From: Billgrantia antri
GTDB lineage: Bacteria; Pseudomonadota; Gammaproteobacteria; Pseudomonadales; Halomonadaceae
DNA length: 64,000 nt
Assembly (NCBI RefSeq): GCF_019430905.1
Contig: NZ_JAHYCA010000008.1
Span: 1 to 64,000, forward strand
Reading direction: 5' to 3'
Part shown: piece after piece, positions 51,787 through 60,852 of the stretch
Layout of the letters: every line of letters begins with the position of its first letter
Numbering within the stretch: position 1 is the first letter of the stretch
Notes under the pieces: generated by a model
Databases searched by the model: none
The model's input: only the letters and a program-made list of their open reading frames with translations
What the model was told of the DNA's origin: nothing
Program-made: the position numbers and the translations under genes

Positions 51787-53097
51787 TCAGAACCAGGTCA
51801 GGCCGACCGAGATGATCACTCCGGTGATGATCAACTGGATCAGGCAATAGCCCATGATGTCCTTGGCCTTGAGCCCGGCGATGGCAAGCACCGGCAGGGC
51901 CCAGAACGGTTGCAGCAGGTTGGTCCAGGCGTCGCCCCAAGCCACGGCCATGGCCACGCGCGGTATGTCCACGCCGAGCGCCTCGGCGGCCGGCAGCATG
52001 ACCGGGGCCTGCACCGCCCACTGGCCGCCGCCGGAGGGCACGAACAGATTGACGATGCCGGCACTGATGAAGGACCAGAATGGCAGCGAGGTCTCGGTGG
52101 CAAACGAGATCAGGCCCTCGGACATCGTTTCCGCAAGCCCCGACTGCACCATGATGGCCATGATCCCGGCATAGAAGGGAAACTGGATGACGATGCCGGC
52201 ACCGCCCTTGATCGCCTCGTTGAGGCTTTCCAGCAGGCTGCGTGGGGTGCGATGCAGCACGATGGCCAGGAACAGAAACATGAAGTTGACGATGTTGAGG
52301 TTCAGTCCGCCGTTGCGCAGCACGAAGTGATCGAGCAGGAAGATCACCCCGGGGATGCCGACCAGCCAGGCCAGGGTTACGCTGTTCTCCAGCCGCTCGG
52401 CGGGGCGCGTAAGGCGTACCCGTGTGGCGGGGGCATCGTCGAGCAGCTTGGGGTCGACGTAGACGCTCTCGCTGTCGTCGGGGAGCATGGCGCGGTTGAC
52501 CAGCGGAATGACGATGAACAGACACACGACCAACGCCAGGTTGAAGAAGGCGAAGATGGTCGAGCCGGTGCCGATGACACCGATCTGCTCGGCGGTGAAG
52601 TGCCCTTCGGTGGCGATGGTCAGCGGAATGGATCCGGCCAGGCCGCCATGCCAGACCACGAAGCCGGAATAGGCGCTGGCCACCAGCAGGCGATAGTCGA
52701 CGCGTACCACACGCGCCAGCTCCTTGGCGAACAGGGCGCCCACCACCAGCCCGAAGCCCCAGTTGATCCAGCTGGCCGCCAACGACACGAACGTGACCAG
52801 CAGGATGGCATGCCCGGCGTTTCTGGCCAGGCCGGCGAGCCGCTGCAGCAAGCGCTTGACCGGTGGTGAACTGGCCAGCATGAACCCGGTCACCAGGATC
52901 AACAGCATCTGCATGGAAAAGGTCAGCAGATTCCAGAAACCGTCGCCCCAGTAGCGCATCACCGCCAGCGGCGTCTGGCGCTCCACGCCGATGGCGGCGG
53001 CTGCGGCGATGACGGTCAACAGCAACACGAAGATGAAGGGATCCGGCAGATAGCGTTCGACCAGCCTGACGGCGGGTCTGGACAGCGTTTTTAGCAT
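51787..53097 (-). CDS. atoE: Short-chain fatty acid transporter (AtoE family)
   Basis: A 436-residue membrane protein with about 10-12 hydrophobic segments. ERYLPDPFIFVLLLTVIA, FVPSGGGQWAVQAPVMLPAAEALG and WGDAWTNLLQPFWALP are AtoE-family blocks. It is expected to take up acetoacetate or short fatty acids such as butyrate. An acyl-CoA thioesterase gene follows 183 bases downstream on the same strand. The atoDAB CoA-transferase and thiolase genes are not in the window. Confidence 0.9.
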   Translation of the reverse strand: MLKTLSRPAVRLVERYLPDPFIFVLLLTVIAAAAAIGVERQTPLAVMRYWGDGFWNLLTFSMQMLLILVTGFMLASSPPVKRLLQRLAGLARNAGHAILLVTFVSLAASWINWGFGLVVGALFAKELARVVRVDYRLLVASAYSGFVVWHGGLAGSIPLTIATEGHFTAEQIGVIGTGSTIFAFFNLALVVCLFIVIPLVNRAMLPDDSESVYVDPKLLDDAPATRVRLTRPAERLENSVTLAWLVGIPGVIFLLDHFVLRNGGLNLNIVNFMFLFLAIVLHRTPRSLLESLNEAIKGGAGIVIQFPFYAGIMAIMVQSGLAETMSEGLISFATETSLPFWSFISAGIVNLFVPSGGGQWAVQAPVMLPAAEALGVDIPRVAMAVAWGDAWTNLLQPFWALPVLAIAGLKAKDIMGYCLIQLIITGVIISVGLTWF

Positions 53098-53187
53098 GGC
53101 GGCGTCGCTTCTTCTGGTTGTCTTGGATGCGTCTGAGAAAAATAGCGCAATGTCATCGACTTGCCCTAATGAAAAGGACTCTGCGGC

Positions 53188-54579
53188 TCAGACGGGACGG
53201 TTGGGGGTTCGCTGTGCCTTGCCATCGAGTGGTCGTTGGCACCAGCGGTTGCGTCGATGATGCCAATAGTAGCCGACCAGTACCAGCGACCGCATCACGG
53301 TAAAGATGAGAAACGCCAGCCACAGGGCATGGTTTTCATAATCCGGTGGGGCGATCGCCCGGGCTAGCCACCAGACGGGAAGATAAACCGCCAACGCGAT
53401 GAAAATGCTGTTGCGCATCTCGCGAATCGCCGTGGCGCCGATGAAAACGCCGTCGAGCAGATAGCTCCATACCGCGATCAGCGGCATCACGATCATCCAC
53501 GGCAAGTACTCGCCGGCGGTTTGCCGCACTTCGGGCAGGCCGGTCAGCAGCGCAATGAGATGGCCGCCGCCCAGGGCAAAGGCGAGCGCCGCGGCAGTGG
53601 CCGTCATCAGCGAGAACCTGGCGGCAGCGCGCACGGCCGTGCCGAACTCGTCCCAGCGTCGCCGGCCCACGGCGCGTCCGGTGGTGGCTTCGGCTGCATG
53701 GGCGAAGCCGTCCAGGGCGTAGCTGGTGAGCATGATGAACTGCATCAGCACGGCATTGGCAGCCAACACGGTGTCGCCCTGCGCCGCGCCGCGCGAGGTG
53801 AAGAAGGCCATGGCGAACAGCAGCCCCAAGGTGCGCAGGAAAAGGTTGGCGTTGACCTGAAAGAGCTCGCCGTAGGCTGCGAGCCGGAACAGCCGCTCGC
53901 GCAGGAATCGTCCTTGCAGCAGCTTCAGTTGCCGTAGCACCAACCAGCCGCCGAAGGCCAGTGCCGTGTAATCAGCAATCACCGTGGCCCAGGCCACGCC
54001 GTCGCTGGTCATGCCGAGCCCGACCACGAACAGCAGGTCCAGCGCGATGTTGACGCTATTGGTCAGTATCAGGATGGCCAGCGTCACCCGCGAATTCTGC
54101 TGGCCCAGGAACCAGCCGAGGATGGCGTAGTTGGCCAGCACCGCTGGGGCGGAAAGAATGCGGATCTGGGCATACTCGGCGGCCAGGGCAGTAGCGCCCT
54201 CGCTGCCGTCGAGCAGCCACAGCCCGAGGGCGATCAGCGGCTGGGAGAACAGGATCAGCAGCGCACCGATACCCATGGCCAGCAGCAGCGACTGACCCAG
54301 CAGATTGCGTACCTCGCTGTCGCTCTCGCGCCCCACCGCCTGGGAAGTGAGCCCGGTGGTGCCCATGCGCAGGAAGCCGAAACCCCAGTAAAGAAAGCTG
54401 AACAGGGTAGCGCCCAGCGTCACCCCGGCGAGGTAGCGCGAATCCGGCAGGTGCCCGACCACCGCCGTGTCCACCAGCCCCAAGAGCGGCACGGTGATGT
54501 TGGAGAGAATGATCGGCCAGGCCAGCGTCCAGATGCGCCGCCGGGCGGCGGCAGGTGTCTCGGCTTGCAGGGTCGCCAC
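53188..54579 (-). CDS. dinF: DinF-type MATE efflux protein
   Basis: A 463-residue MATE transporter with 12 hydrophobic segments. The start RIWTLAWPIILSNITVPLLGLVDTAVVGHL in outline and FLRMGTTGLTSQAVG match E. coli DinF closely, as does YLLDGVFIGATAIREMRNS. DinF homologues protect against oxidative agents and antibiotics by drug/cation antiport. There is no lexA or recA beside it, so SOS control is not evident. It lies downstream of the ferredoxin gene. Confidence 0.92.
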   Translation of the reverse strand: MATLQAETPAAARRRIWTLAWPIILSNITVPLLGLVDTAVVGHLPDSRYLAGVTLGATLFSFLYWGFGFLRMGTTGLTSQAVGRESDSEVRNLLGQSLLLAMGIGALLILFSQPLIALGLWLLDGSEGATALAAEYAQIRILSAPAVLANYAILGWFLGQQNSRVTLAILILTNSVNIALDLLFVVGLGMTSDGVAWATVIADYTALAFGGWLVLRQLKLLQGRFLRERLFRLAAYGELFQVNANLFLRTLGLLFAMAFFTSRGAAQGDTVLAANAVLMQFIMLTSYALDGFAHAAEATTGRAVGRRRWDEFGTAVRAAARFSLMTATAAALAFALGGGHLIALLTGLPEVRQTAGEYLPWMIVMPLIAVWSYLLDGVFIGATAIREMRNSIFIALAVYLPVWWLARAIAPPDYENHALWLAFLIFTVMRSLVLVGYYWHHRRNRWCQRPLDGKAQRTPNRPV

Positions 54580-54741
54580 GTCTTGCCCCAGTTAATGACG
54601 AATCGAGCAGCATGGTGGCAGTGGTGGGATAACGCAACCGTCCTCATCGTGACCGGATCTCGGGTCTGGACCTCGGGATGTCCAGTCAGACAGGGCGGTA
54701 TCTATTCGCTGTCGCTAAGCCAGATCCGGCTGCCGACCGAT

Positions 54742-55623
<882 letters not shown>

Positions 55624-57528
55624 TCAGTCTTCCAGCTTGCCGAAGGGGTTGTCCACCGCCAGCGATACCGGGCGCGTGTAGCCGGGGATGGTGATGTCGG
55701 TGGCACTGACTTCGAGCTCCGGCCCTTCCAGCACGCCCTCGCCGAAGCGGTAGCGCGCCTGGTAGTGGCCGCCGTCGGCCTGGGCCAGATAGGCCTGGCT
55801 GGCCTGGCGGGTGGCGTCGCGTCGTTCGCGCCAGGCCGCAACGGCGGCTTCGCCATGGCGTTTCAGCAGCAGACGCTCGGTCACGGCGGGCGACAACACC
55901 ACCCCGGTAGCGTTGTTGCCGCCGAAGCCCTTGGCGTTGATAAAGGCGGCATCGGCCGCAAACGGCTGCGGCTCGCGGGAGAACTTGAGCCGCTCGGCAT
56001 GGACGTCGTCAGCCACCGCATCGAGGGTCGGAATGCCCGGCAGCAGGCCGTGGGCGAAGCTGCCCAGGGCACTGGTCAACTGGTCGCCGGCGGCGCTGCC
56101 CTGGGAGTGGCCGACGAAGGCCTTCACCGCCACCACGGGCCAGTGCTCGATGCCGTTGGCGCGGGCGACCAGGTCGAAGACGTGGGACTCCGTCACCCGG
56201 TTCTTCGGTGTGCTGGTGCCGTGGGCATGCAGGAAACTGCGCTCGCGCAGCGCCTCTTCGCCCAGCATGTCGCGTACCAGCGCAGCCGCCTTGCCCAAGG
56301 TGATGTAGTTGCCGATACCTGGGGCGGAGATGGAACGCTTCCAGCCGTCGGCGTTGACGAACACTCCCGGCACGCTGCCGAGGATCTCGGCGCCGAGTTC
56401 CAGCGCCAGGGTGTCGTCGAGCAGCAGCACGAACTGGCTGGCTTCGGCGATGGTGAAGCCGCAGTTGCGTGCGAAGGGGCGACAGGCGCGCTGGTAATCG
56501 GCATCGGTAAGCAGTTCCAGCGCATCCAGCGCCTTGAGGCTGTCGTCGTCGGCCAGCGCGCCCATGGCGCGGAAGCCTTCGATGATTTCGGGGGTCACCG
56601 GGGCGTCGGAAGTGCCCACCATCACGGCACGGCGCTGGCCGCTGCGGATATCCTCCACCCCCAGGCGCAGGTTGTAGAGAAAGCTGGCGCAGGCACCGAG
56701 CACCGCACCGGTTCCGCCGACGCTGCCCAGCACGTAGGCGTTGAGGAAGTCGGCGGGCATCTGGCCGTAGCCCAGCGGCATCTGCTTGGAGGTGGCGCGA
56801 TTGCCCGAGACGAAGCTCTTGAGCAGCCCGCCCCAGCCCTCGTCGTCGAGCTGGCCGATGGAGTTGCCGGCATAGACGGCGATCTCGTCGGGATCGAGGC
56901 GGTTGCGCAGGGTTTCCCACTCCAGGCCGCTGCTGGCCAGGCAGTCGCTGGCGGCGAAGATCGACATCGACAGGCCGCGGGGATGGTGCACGCTACGGTA
57001 GTAGCGGCTGGGGTCGAAGCCGCTGGGTAGCTGTCCGGCGGCCCGTACCTGCGCCGGCCGGGTCTCCGGCAGCAGCACGTCGAGTTCGCCGGGGGGGACC
57101 GTGACCTCAAGGGTATGGCGGTCCAGTTCGCGCACCTGCCAGGTGGGCGGCAGGCGCTCCGGCAGCTGGCGGCGGCGAATGCTGAAGGTCAGCTCGGTGC
57201 CCAGGCCCAGGCCGGCGCGGCGATTGGCCGGCAGCCCCTCGTCGTTGAAGCGGGGATCTTCGATGCGCCGTATCAGGGTGTGGTCGAGCACCTGCTCGCG
57301 GCAATTCTCGGCCAGCTTGCTGGCGTCGATGGGATTTCCGGCGGCATCGTACCAGGCCCCTTCCCGACAGCTGCCCAGGCCCATCAGAGCGGCCAGGCCG
57401 AGCAGCAGCGCCTGCTGCTCGGCTTCAGGAAGGGCGTCGATCACGGTGCGACGAAATGCTTGATGGCCTGAGGTACGACCGGCGGCGTTGACGCCGCCCA
57501 TGCCGACGATCACCGGTAAGTGTGACAA
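55624..57528 (-). CDS. fabY: Beta-ketoacyl-ACP synthase FabY
   Basis: A 634-residue ketosynthase of the FabY class, which starts fatty-acid synthesis by condensing acetyl-CoA with malonyl-ACP in pseudomonads. The Cys nucleophile is in LGACASFLYN, and the catalytic histidines are in HAHGTSTPKNRVTE and FVGHSQGSAAGDQL. I place the start at TTG 57528: this gives MSHLPVIVGMGG, matching the N-terminus of the P. aeruginosa protein, and a GAGG lies eight bases before it. The longer ATG at 57591 would add 21 unmatched residues. It precedes coaD on the same strand. Confidence 0.88.
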   Translation of the reverse strand: MSHLPVIVGMGGVNAAGRTSGHQAFRRTVIDALPEAEQQALLLGLAALMGLGSCREGAWYDAAGNPIDASKLAENCREQVLDHTLIRRIEDPRFNDEGLPANRRAGLGLGTELTFSIRRRQLPERLPPTWQVRELDRHTLEVTVPPGELDVLLPETRPAQVRAAGQLPSGFDPSRYYRSVHHPRGLSMSIFAASDCLASSGLEWETLRNRLDPDEIAVYAGNSIGQLDDEGWGGLLKSFVSGNRATSKQMPLGYGQMPADFLNAYVLGSVGGTGAVLGACASFLYNLRLGVEDIRSGQRRAVMVGTSDAPVTPEIIEGFRAMGALADDDSLKALDALELLTDADYQRACRPFARNCGFTIAEASQFVLLLDDTLALELGAEILGSVPGVFVNADGWKRSISAPGIGNYITLGKAAALVRDMLGEEALRERSFLHAHGTSTPKNRVTESHVFDLVARANGIEHWPVVAVKAFVGHSQGSAAGDQLTSALGSFAHGLLPGIPTLDAVADDVHAERLKFSREPQPFAADAAFINAKGFGGNNATGVVLSPAVTERLLLKRHGEAAVAAWRERRDATRQASQAYLAQADGGHYQARYRFGEGVLEGPELEVSATDITIPGYTRPVSLAVDNPFGKLED

Positions 57529-57653
57529 GCCGCTTTCCTCGTTGTGCTGTTCGTGCGAGTCGGTAATGTAGACATTAAGAGAGGCGATCATAGCACCCGG
57601 TCCGGGATGCCGTCATGGGCGTGCAGCCCCTGTTCCGGCCATCAGCTATGGAA

Positions 57654-57663
57654 CAAACGTTTG
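57654..57663. promoter_or_regulatory. Palindrome CAAACGTTTG over a promoter -35
   Basis: A 10-bp perfect palindrome that overlaps the -35 hexamer at 57661. It lies 126 bases before the divergent fabY start. GAAAC/GTTTG-type half-sites are used by TetR regulators of fatty-acid genes such as PsrA, but those have 2-4 bases between halves; here there are none. Confidence 0.4.
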
Positions 57664-57689
57664 AAATAAGATGCCGAAGACGTTATGCT
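57661..57689 (+). promoter_or_regulatory. Strong sigma-70-like promoter upstream of the TrmB-like gene
   Basis: -35 TTGAAA at 57661-57666 and -10 TATGCT at 57684-57689 are separated by exactly 17 bases. The predicted start is about 57696. Confidence 0.7.
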
Positions 57690-57695
57690 GAGATC

Positions 57696-57757
57696 GCTGT
57701 TTGAGTCATACGAGTGGGTATGTGGGCGCTTCCTGTCTTTGGAGGCGCCTTTTTTTT
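57696..57757 (+). ncRNA. Candidate small RNA or attenuated leader
   Basis: Between the promoter above and a terminator at 57724-57757 there is room for a transcript of about 60 nt with no convincing open reading frame. It could be a stand-alone small RNA or a leader that controls read-through into the TrmB-like gene starting at 57824. No known RNA family is recognised. Confidence 0.4.
57724..57757 (+). terminator. Rho-independent terminator before the TrmB-like gene
   Basis: GGCGC-TTCC pairs with GGAG-GCGCC around a loop of about seven bases, followed by eight T. No protein gene ends on this strand upstream of it, so it must stop a short RNA or act as an attenuator. Confidence 0.85.
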
Positions 57758-57823
57758 GCCCCTCGCCTGCCACGCCATGGCTGCTAGAATGGCCAGTTCG
57801 TCAGCCACCGAATCGCTCTCGCC

Positions 57824-58537
57824 ATGCATGTCACTTCCCGCGCCATCGCCACCAATCAGCTGGGTCCGCACAAGGACGTCGCAAGGCGCGTCACGCGTGC
57901 CTTGGGCCACCCCCTGCGCAAGCCGGTGGCCGACCACACGCGCGAGGCGTTCGAGCGGGCCCAGGCCTGGTACACACAGCATGGCGGTGCAGGCCGGCCG
58001 CTGATCCTCGATGCAGGCTGCGGCGTGGGGCTCTCGACGCGCCAGCTGGCCGCCGGCTTCGCCGATCATCTGGTCATCGGTGTGGATCGCAGCGCCGAGC
58101 GGCTCTCGCGAGAACATGGCGAGGTGGGGGACAACGCTTTGCTGGTGCGCGCCGACCTGGTGGACTTCTGGCGCCTGGCGCTGGCCGCCGGCTGGCAGCC
58201 GGTGCGGCACTACCTGCTCTATCCCAACCCCTACCCCAAGTCGGCGCACCTCAAGCAGCGCTGGCATGGCCATCCGGTGCTGCCGGTGATCCTGGCACTC
58301 GGCGGCCGCCTGGAGCTTCGCTCCAACTGGCGGCTCTACGTGGAGGAGTTCGCCCTGGCCCTGAACCAGGTCACCGGCGAGACCGCAGAGGTGGATGTCT
58401 TCGTCCCCGACGAGCCATACCTGACCCCGTTTGAACGCAAGTATCACCTCAGCGGTCAGTCTCTCTGGCGCCTGGTAGTGGACCTGCCCCACGCGCCGCA
58501 GCTCGTTCCCGGCGGTACAGCAGAGGAGGTTGGCTGA
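57824..58537 (+). CDS. TrmB-like SAM-dependent methyltransferase
   Basis: A 237-residue class I methyltransferase. ILDAGCGVGLSTRQLA is the SAM-binding motif I, VIGVDRSAERL motif II. The TrmB region reads YLLYPNPYPKSAHLKQRWHGHP where true TrmB has a D-P-W-x-K-x-R-H pattern, so it belongs to a divergent branch. tRNA m7G46 methylation is possible but uncertain. Its stop overlaps the start of the EmrE-type gene (TGATG). A terminator sits 66 bases before the start. Confidence 0.72.
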   Translation: MHVTSRAIATNQLGPHKDVARRVTRALGHPLRKPVADHTREAFERAQAWYTQHGGAGRPLILDAGCGVGLSTRQLAAGFADHLVIGVDRSAERLSREHGEVGDNALLVRADLVDFWRLALAAGWQPVRHYLLYPNPYPKSAHLKQRWHGHPVLPVILALGGRLELRSNWRLYVEEFALALNQVTGETAEVDVFVPDEPYLTPFERKYHLSGQSLWRLVVDLPHAPQLVPGGTAEEVG

Positions 58538-58866
58538 TGGCGTTCGTCTACCTGGCGCTGGCCATCGTGGCGGAAGTCGTGGCGACCAGTGCGCTCAAGG
58601 CCACCGACGGCTTCACCCGGCCTGGTCCCAGCCTGCTGGTGGTGGTCGGCTATGCCCTCGCGTTTTTCATGCTGTCGCTGGTGCTGCGCACCATCCCGGT
58701 CGGTATCGCCTATGCCATCTGGGCCGGTCTGGGAATCGTGCTGGTGGCCCTGGTCGGGGTGCTGGTGTATGGCCAGCGACCCGATACGCCGGCCGTGGTG
58801 GGGATCGGTCTGATCATCACCGGGGTGGTTGTGATCCAGCTCTTTTCACGCCTTTCCACCCACTGA
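58537..58866 (+). CDS. emrE: EmrE-type small multidrug resistance protein
   Basis: A 109-residue four-helix SMR transporter. The essential Glu is in AIVAEVVATSALK near residue 13, and IPVGIAYAIWAGLGIV includes the Trp-containing SMR signature. DGFTRPGPS and GYALAFFMLS are close to EmrE. It exports cationic drugs or quaternary amines against protons, working as a dimer. It overlaps the TrmB-like gene by one base. Confidence 0.92.
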   Translation: MAFVYLALAIVAEVVATSALKATDGFTRPGPSLLVVVGYALAFFMLSLVLRTIPVGIAYAIWAGLGIVLVALVGVLVYGQRPDTPAVVGIGLIITGVVVIQLFSRLSTH

Positions 58867-58900
58867 TTCGCTACATGAGTTCTGGATGGATCCTGTTGCA

Positions 58901-60364
58901 ATGATGACTCGTACTGCTGCCCGGTTTCGCTGCCTGCTCCTCGTCGGCGCTTCGCTGATGCCCTTGCTCGTATCGGCAGCGGGCTTCACGGAGCTGGAAA
59001 AAATGACCGAGCGAGGCTTTCAGGTCAGCGCCGAGGCCCGGCTGCTGGGGGATGGTGATCGTCCCGGGGAAGTGGTCGGCGCCATCGAGCCGCAGCGTCA
59101 GCTGTCGCCGGCTTCGGTCTCCAAGGCTTACCTGGCGGCGGCGGCGCTCGACCGCTGGGGACCCCAGCATCGCTTCACCACGCGCCTGGTCAGCAGCGGT
59201 GAACTCGACGCCGACGGCGTGCTGCGCGGCGATCTGATTTTCGAGGGTGGCGGGGACCCGGCGCTGGTCACCGAAGACTTGTGGCGACTGGCACAGCGGC
59301 TGTATCAGGCCGGGGTGCGTGAAATCGAAGGAGGGCTGGTAGTCAGCCAGTGGCGCTTCGGCCCGGTGGAGTGCATCACCACCGATCGCTGCGATGCCCG
59401 TTCGCGGGCTGCCAACAGCTACAGCGCGCTGCTCTCCTCGGCGGGTGTCAATTACGGCAACTGGTGTGTCAATGTCGCTCCTGGGGCGGCAGTGGGCGAG
59501 CCGGCTCGGGTGACCAGCTGTGACAGCCAGGCCCTGATCCTGGGCATCGACAATCAGGTCGAAACGCGAGCGACCGGCACTGCCACCGAATTCAGCGCCG
59601 AGCGCGTCACCCGTGAAGAGGGTGACGTGATGCTGTTGCGCGGCCATATCGCGCTCAACGCGGCATCGCGTGACGTCTACCGAGCCAGTGGCGACCCCGC
59701 TCGCCAGACGGCGCGTACCCTGGCGGCCGTGCTCGACCAGGCCGGCATCGGTATCGGCGACGGTTACGCCACCAGCGTCGAGCCGCCGCCCGCCTCGGCT
59801 CGCACCCTGGCAGAAGTGGAGGGCGAGTCGCTGCAGGAGCTGCTGCTTCACGTGATGAACTATTCCAACAATTTCATGGCCGACGTGCTGGCGCTCAATC
59901 TGGTCGATGCCCCAAGGGCGACCCTGCTCCAGGCGGGTGAGGCGATCCAGGATTACGTGGCCGGCTTGCCCGATCACGGACCGGTGATCATGCTCAGCGG
60001 CAGCGGCCTGACCACCGAGAACCGCACTTCGGCCAGCGGTGCCAATGCGCTGCTGGAGAGCATGTTCCACCGTGCGTCGCTGTTCCCCGGCTTCGTCGCC
60101 AGCTTCCAGTCGCCGTCCAACGGTGTTTCGCGCTTCATTCGCCGCGGTTCGCCGCTGGTTCAGGAGCGCATCATGCTCAAGACCGGTACGCTCAACCAGC
60201 CCTATGCGGTACGCGCCGCCAGCGGCTATTTCCGCGCCCGCTCGGGACGCTGGGGCGTGTTCACGGCATTGGTCAACGGTACCGCCTCCACGCCATGGCT
60301 CAACTGGGCCCAGGTGCTGGACCCCCTGACCCAGGACCTGGAGCGCATGATCGAGGCGCATTGA
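58901..60364 (+). CDS. dacB: D-alanyl-D-alanine carboxypeptidase/endopeptidase (PBP4)
   Basis: A 487-residue periplasmic penicillin-binding protein of class C. The signal peptide ends around residue 26 (SA-AG). The SxxK motif is S72-V-S-K75, the SxN motif is in NYSNNFM, and KTG is in MLKTGTLN. Length and order match PBP4, which trims or cleaves peptidoglycan crosslinks. Starts at 58886, 58901 and 58904 are possible; 58901 gives a standard signal peptide. Confidence 0.92.
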   Translation: MMTRTAARFRCLLLVGASLMPLLVSAAGFTELEKMTERGFQVSAEARLLGDGDRPGEVVGAIEPQRQLSPASVSKAYLAAAALDRWGPQHRFTTRLVSSGELDADGVLRGDLIFEGGGDPALVTEDLWRLAQRLYQAGVREIEGGLVVSQWRFGPVECITTDRCDARSRAANSYSALLSSAGVNYGNWCVNVAPGAAVGEPARVTSCDSQALILGIDNQVETRATGTATEFSAERVTREEGDVMLLRGHIALNAASRDVYRASGDPARQTARTLAAVLDQAGIGIGDGYATSVEPPPASARTLAEVEGESLQELLLHVMNYSNNFMADVLALNLVDAPRATLLQAGEAIQDYVAGLPDHGPVIMLSGSGLTTENRTSASGANALLESMFHRASLFPGFVASFQSPSNGVSRFIRRGSPLVQERIMLKTGTLNQPYAVRAASGYFRARSGRWGVFTALVNGTASTPWLNWAQVLDPLTQDLERMIEAH

Positions 60365-60394
60365 GGTCTACCTGCACGTAAGGACAGCGAGACG

Positions 60395-60766
60395 ATGAAA
60401 CCAGCGCGAACCGGATGGCGACACCTCATCGATGCCACGGGATACTCGTTCAAGGGGCTGAAATTCGCCTTTCGTCACGAGACGGCGTTTCGCCAGGAAC
60501 TGGCCTTGTGCGTGGTGATGTTGCCATTGGCCTGGTGGATCGGCTCCGGGCCGGTTGAGTGGATCCTACTGGTGGGCAGCTGCCTGCTGGTGCTCACCGT
60601 GGAGCTGATCAACAGCGCCATCGAGAGCGTGGTGGACCGCATCGGCACCGAGCACCACGAGCTGTCGGGTCGCGCCAAGGATATCGGCTCGGCGGCAGTG
60701 ATGCTGGCCCTGCTGGCCGCCGGCCTGACCTGGGGGCTGCTGATCTGGCAGAAATTCCTGGGCTGA
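60395..60766 (+). CDS. dgkA: Diacylglycerol kinase
   Basis: A 123-residue three-helix membrane kinase that recycles diacylglycerol to phosphatidic acid. Family blocks are FKGLKFAFRHETAFRQEL, LTVELINSAIESVVDR with the catalytic Glu and ELSGRAKDIGSAAVM. The length is the same as E. coli DgkA within a residue or two. It lies 30 bases after dacB on the same strand. Confidence 0.96.
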   Translation: MKPARTGWRHLIDATGYSFKGLKFAFRHETAFRQELALCVVMLPLAWWIGSGPVEWILLVGSCLLVLTVELINSAIESVVDRIGTEHHELSGRAKDIGSAAVMLALLAAGLTWGLLIWQKFLG

Positions 60767-60852
60767 ATGCCGCTGCGTGCTCCTCCAGGGGTGCCCCAGC
60801 GCCAGCGCCTTCGATATGCTGAGGGAACCCCAGCTGAGACAAGGCGCGTGCC

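Noticed and set aside
57685-58434. A protein start at the ATG in the -10 region of 57684-57689, running through the TrmB-like gene in another frame
   Set aside because: The ATG lies before the predicted transcript start, and the frame crosses a terminator and a clear methyltransferase gene.
58871-60361. A 496-codon minus-strand frame opposite dacB
   Set aside because: Antisense to a protein with intact SxxK, SxN and KTG motifs; no homology seen.
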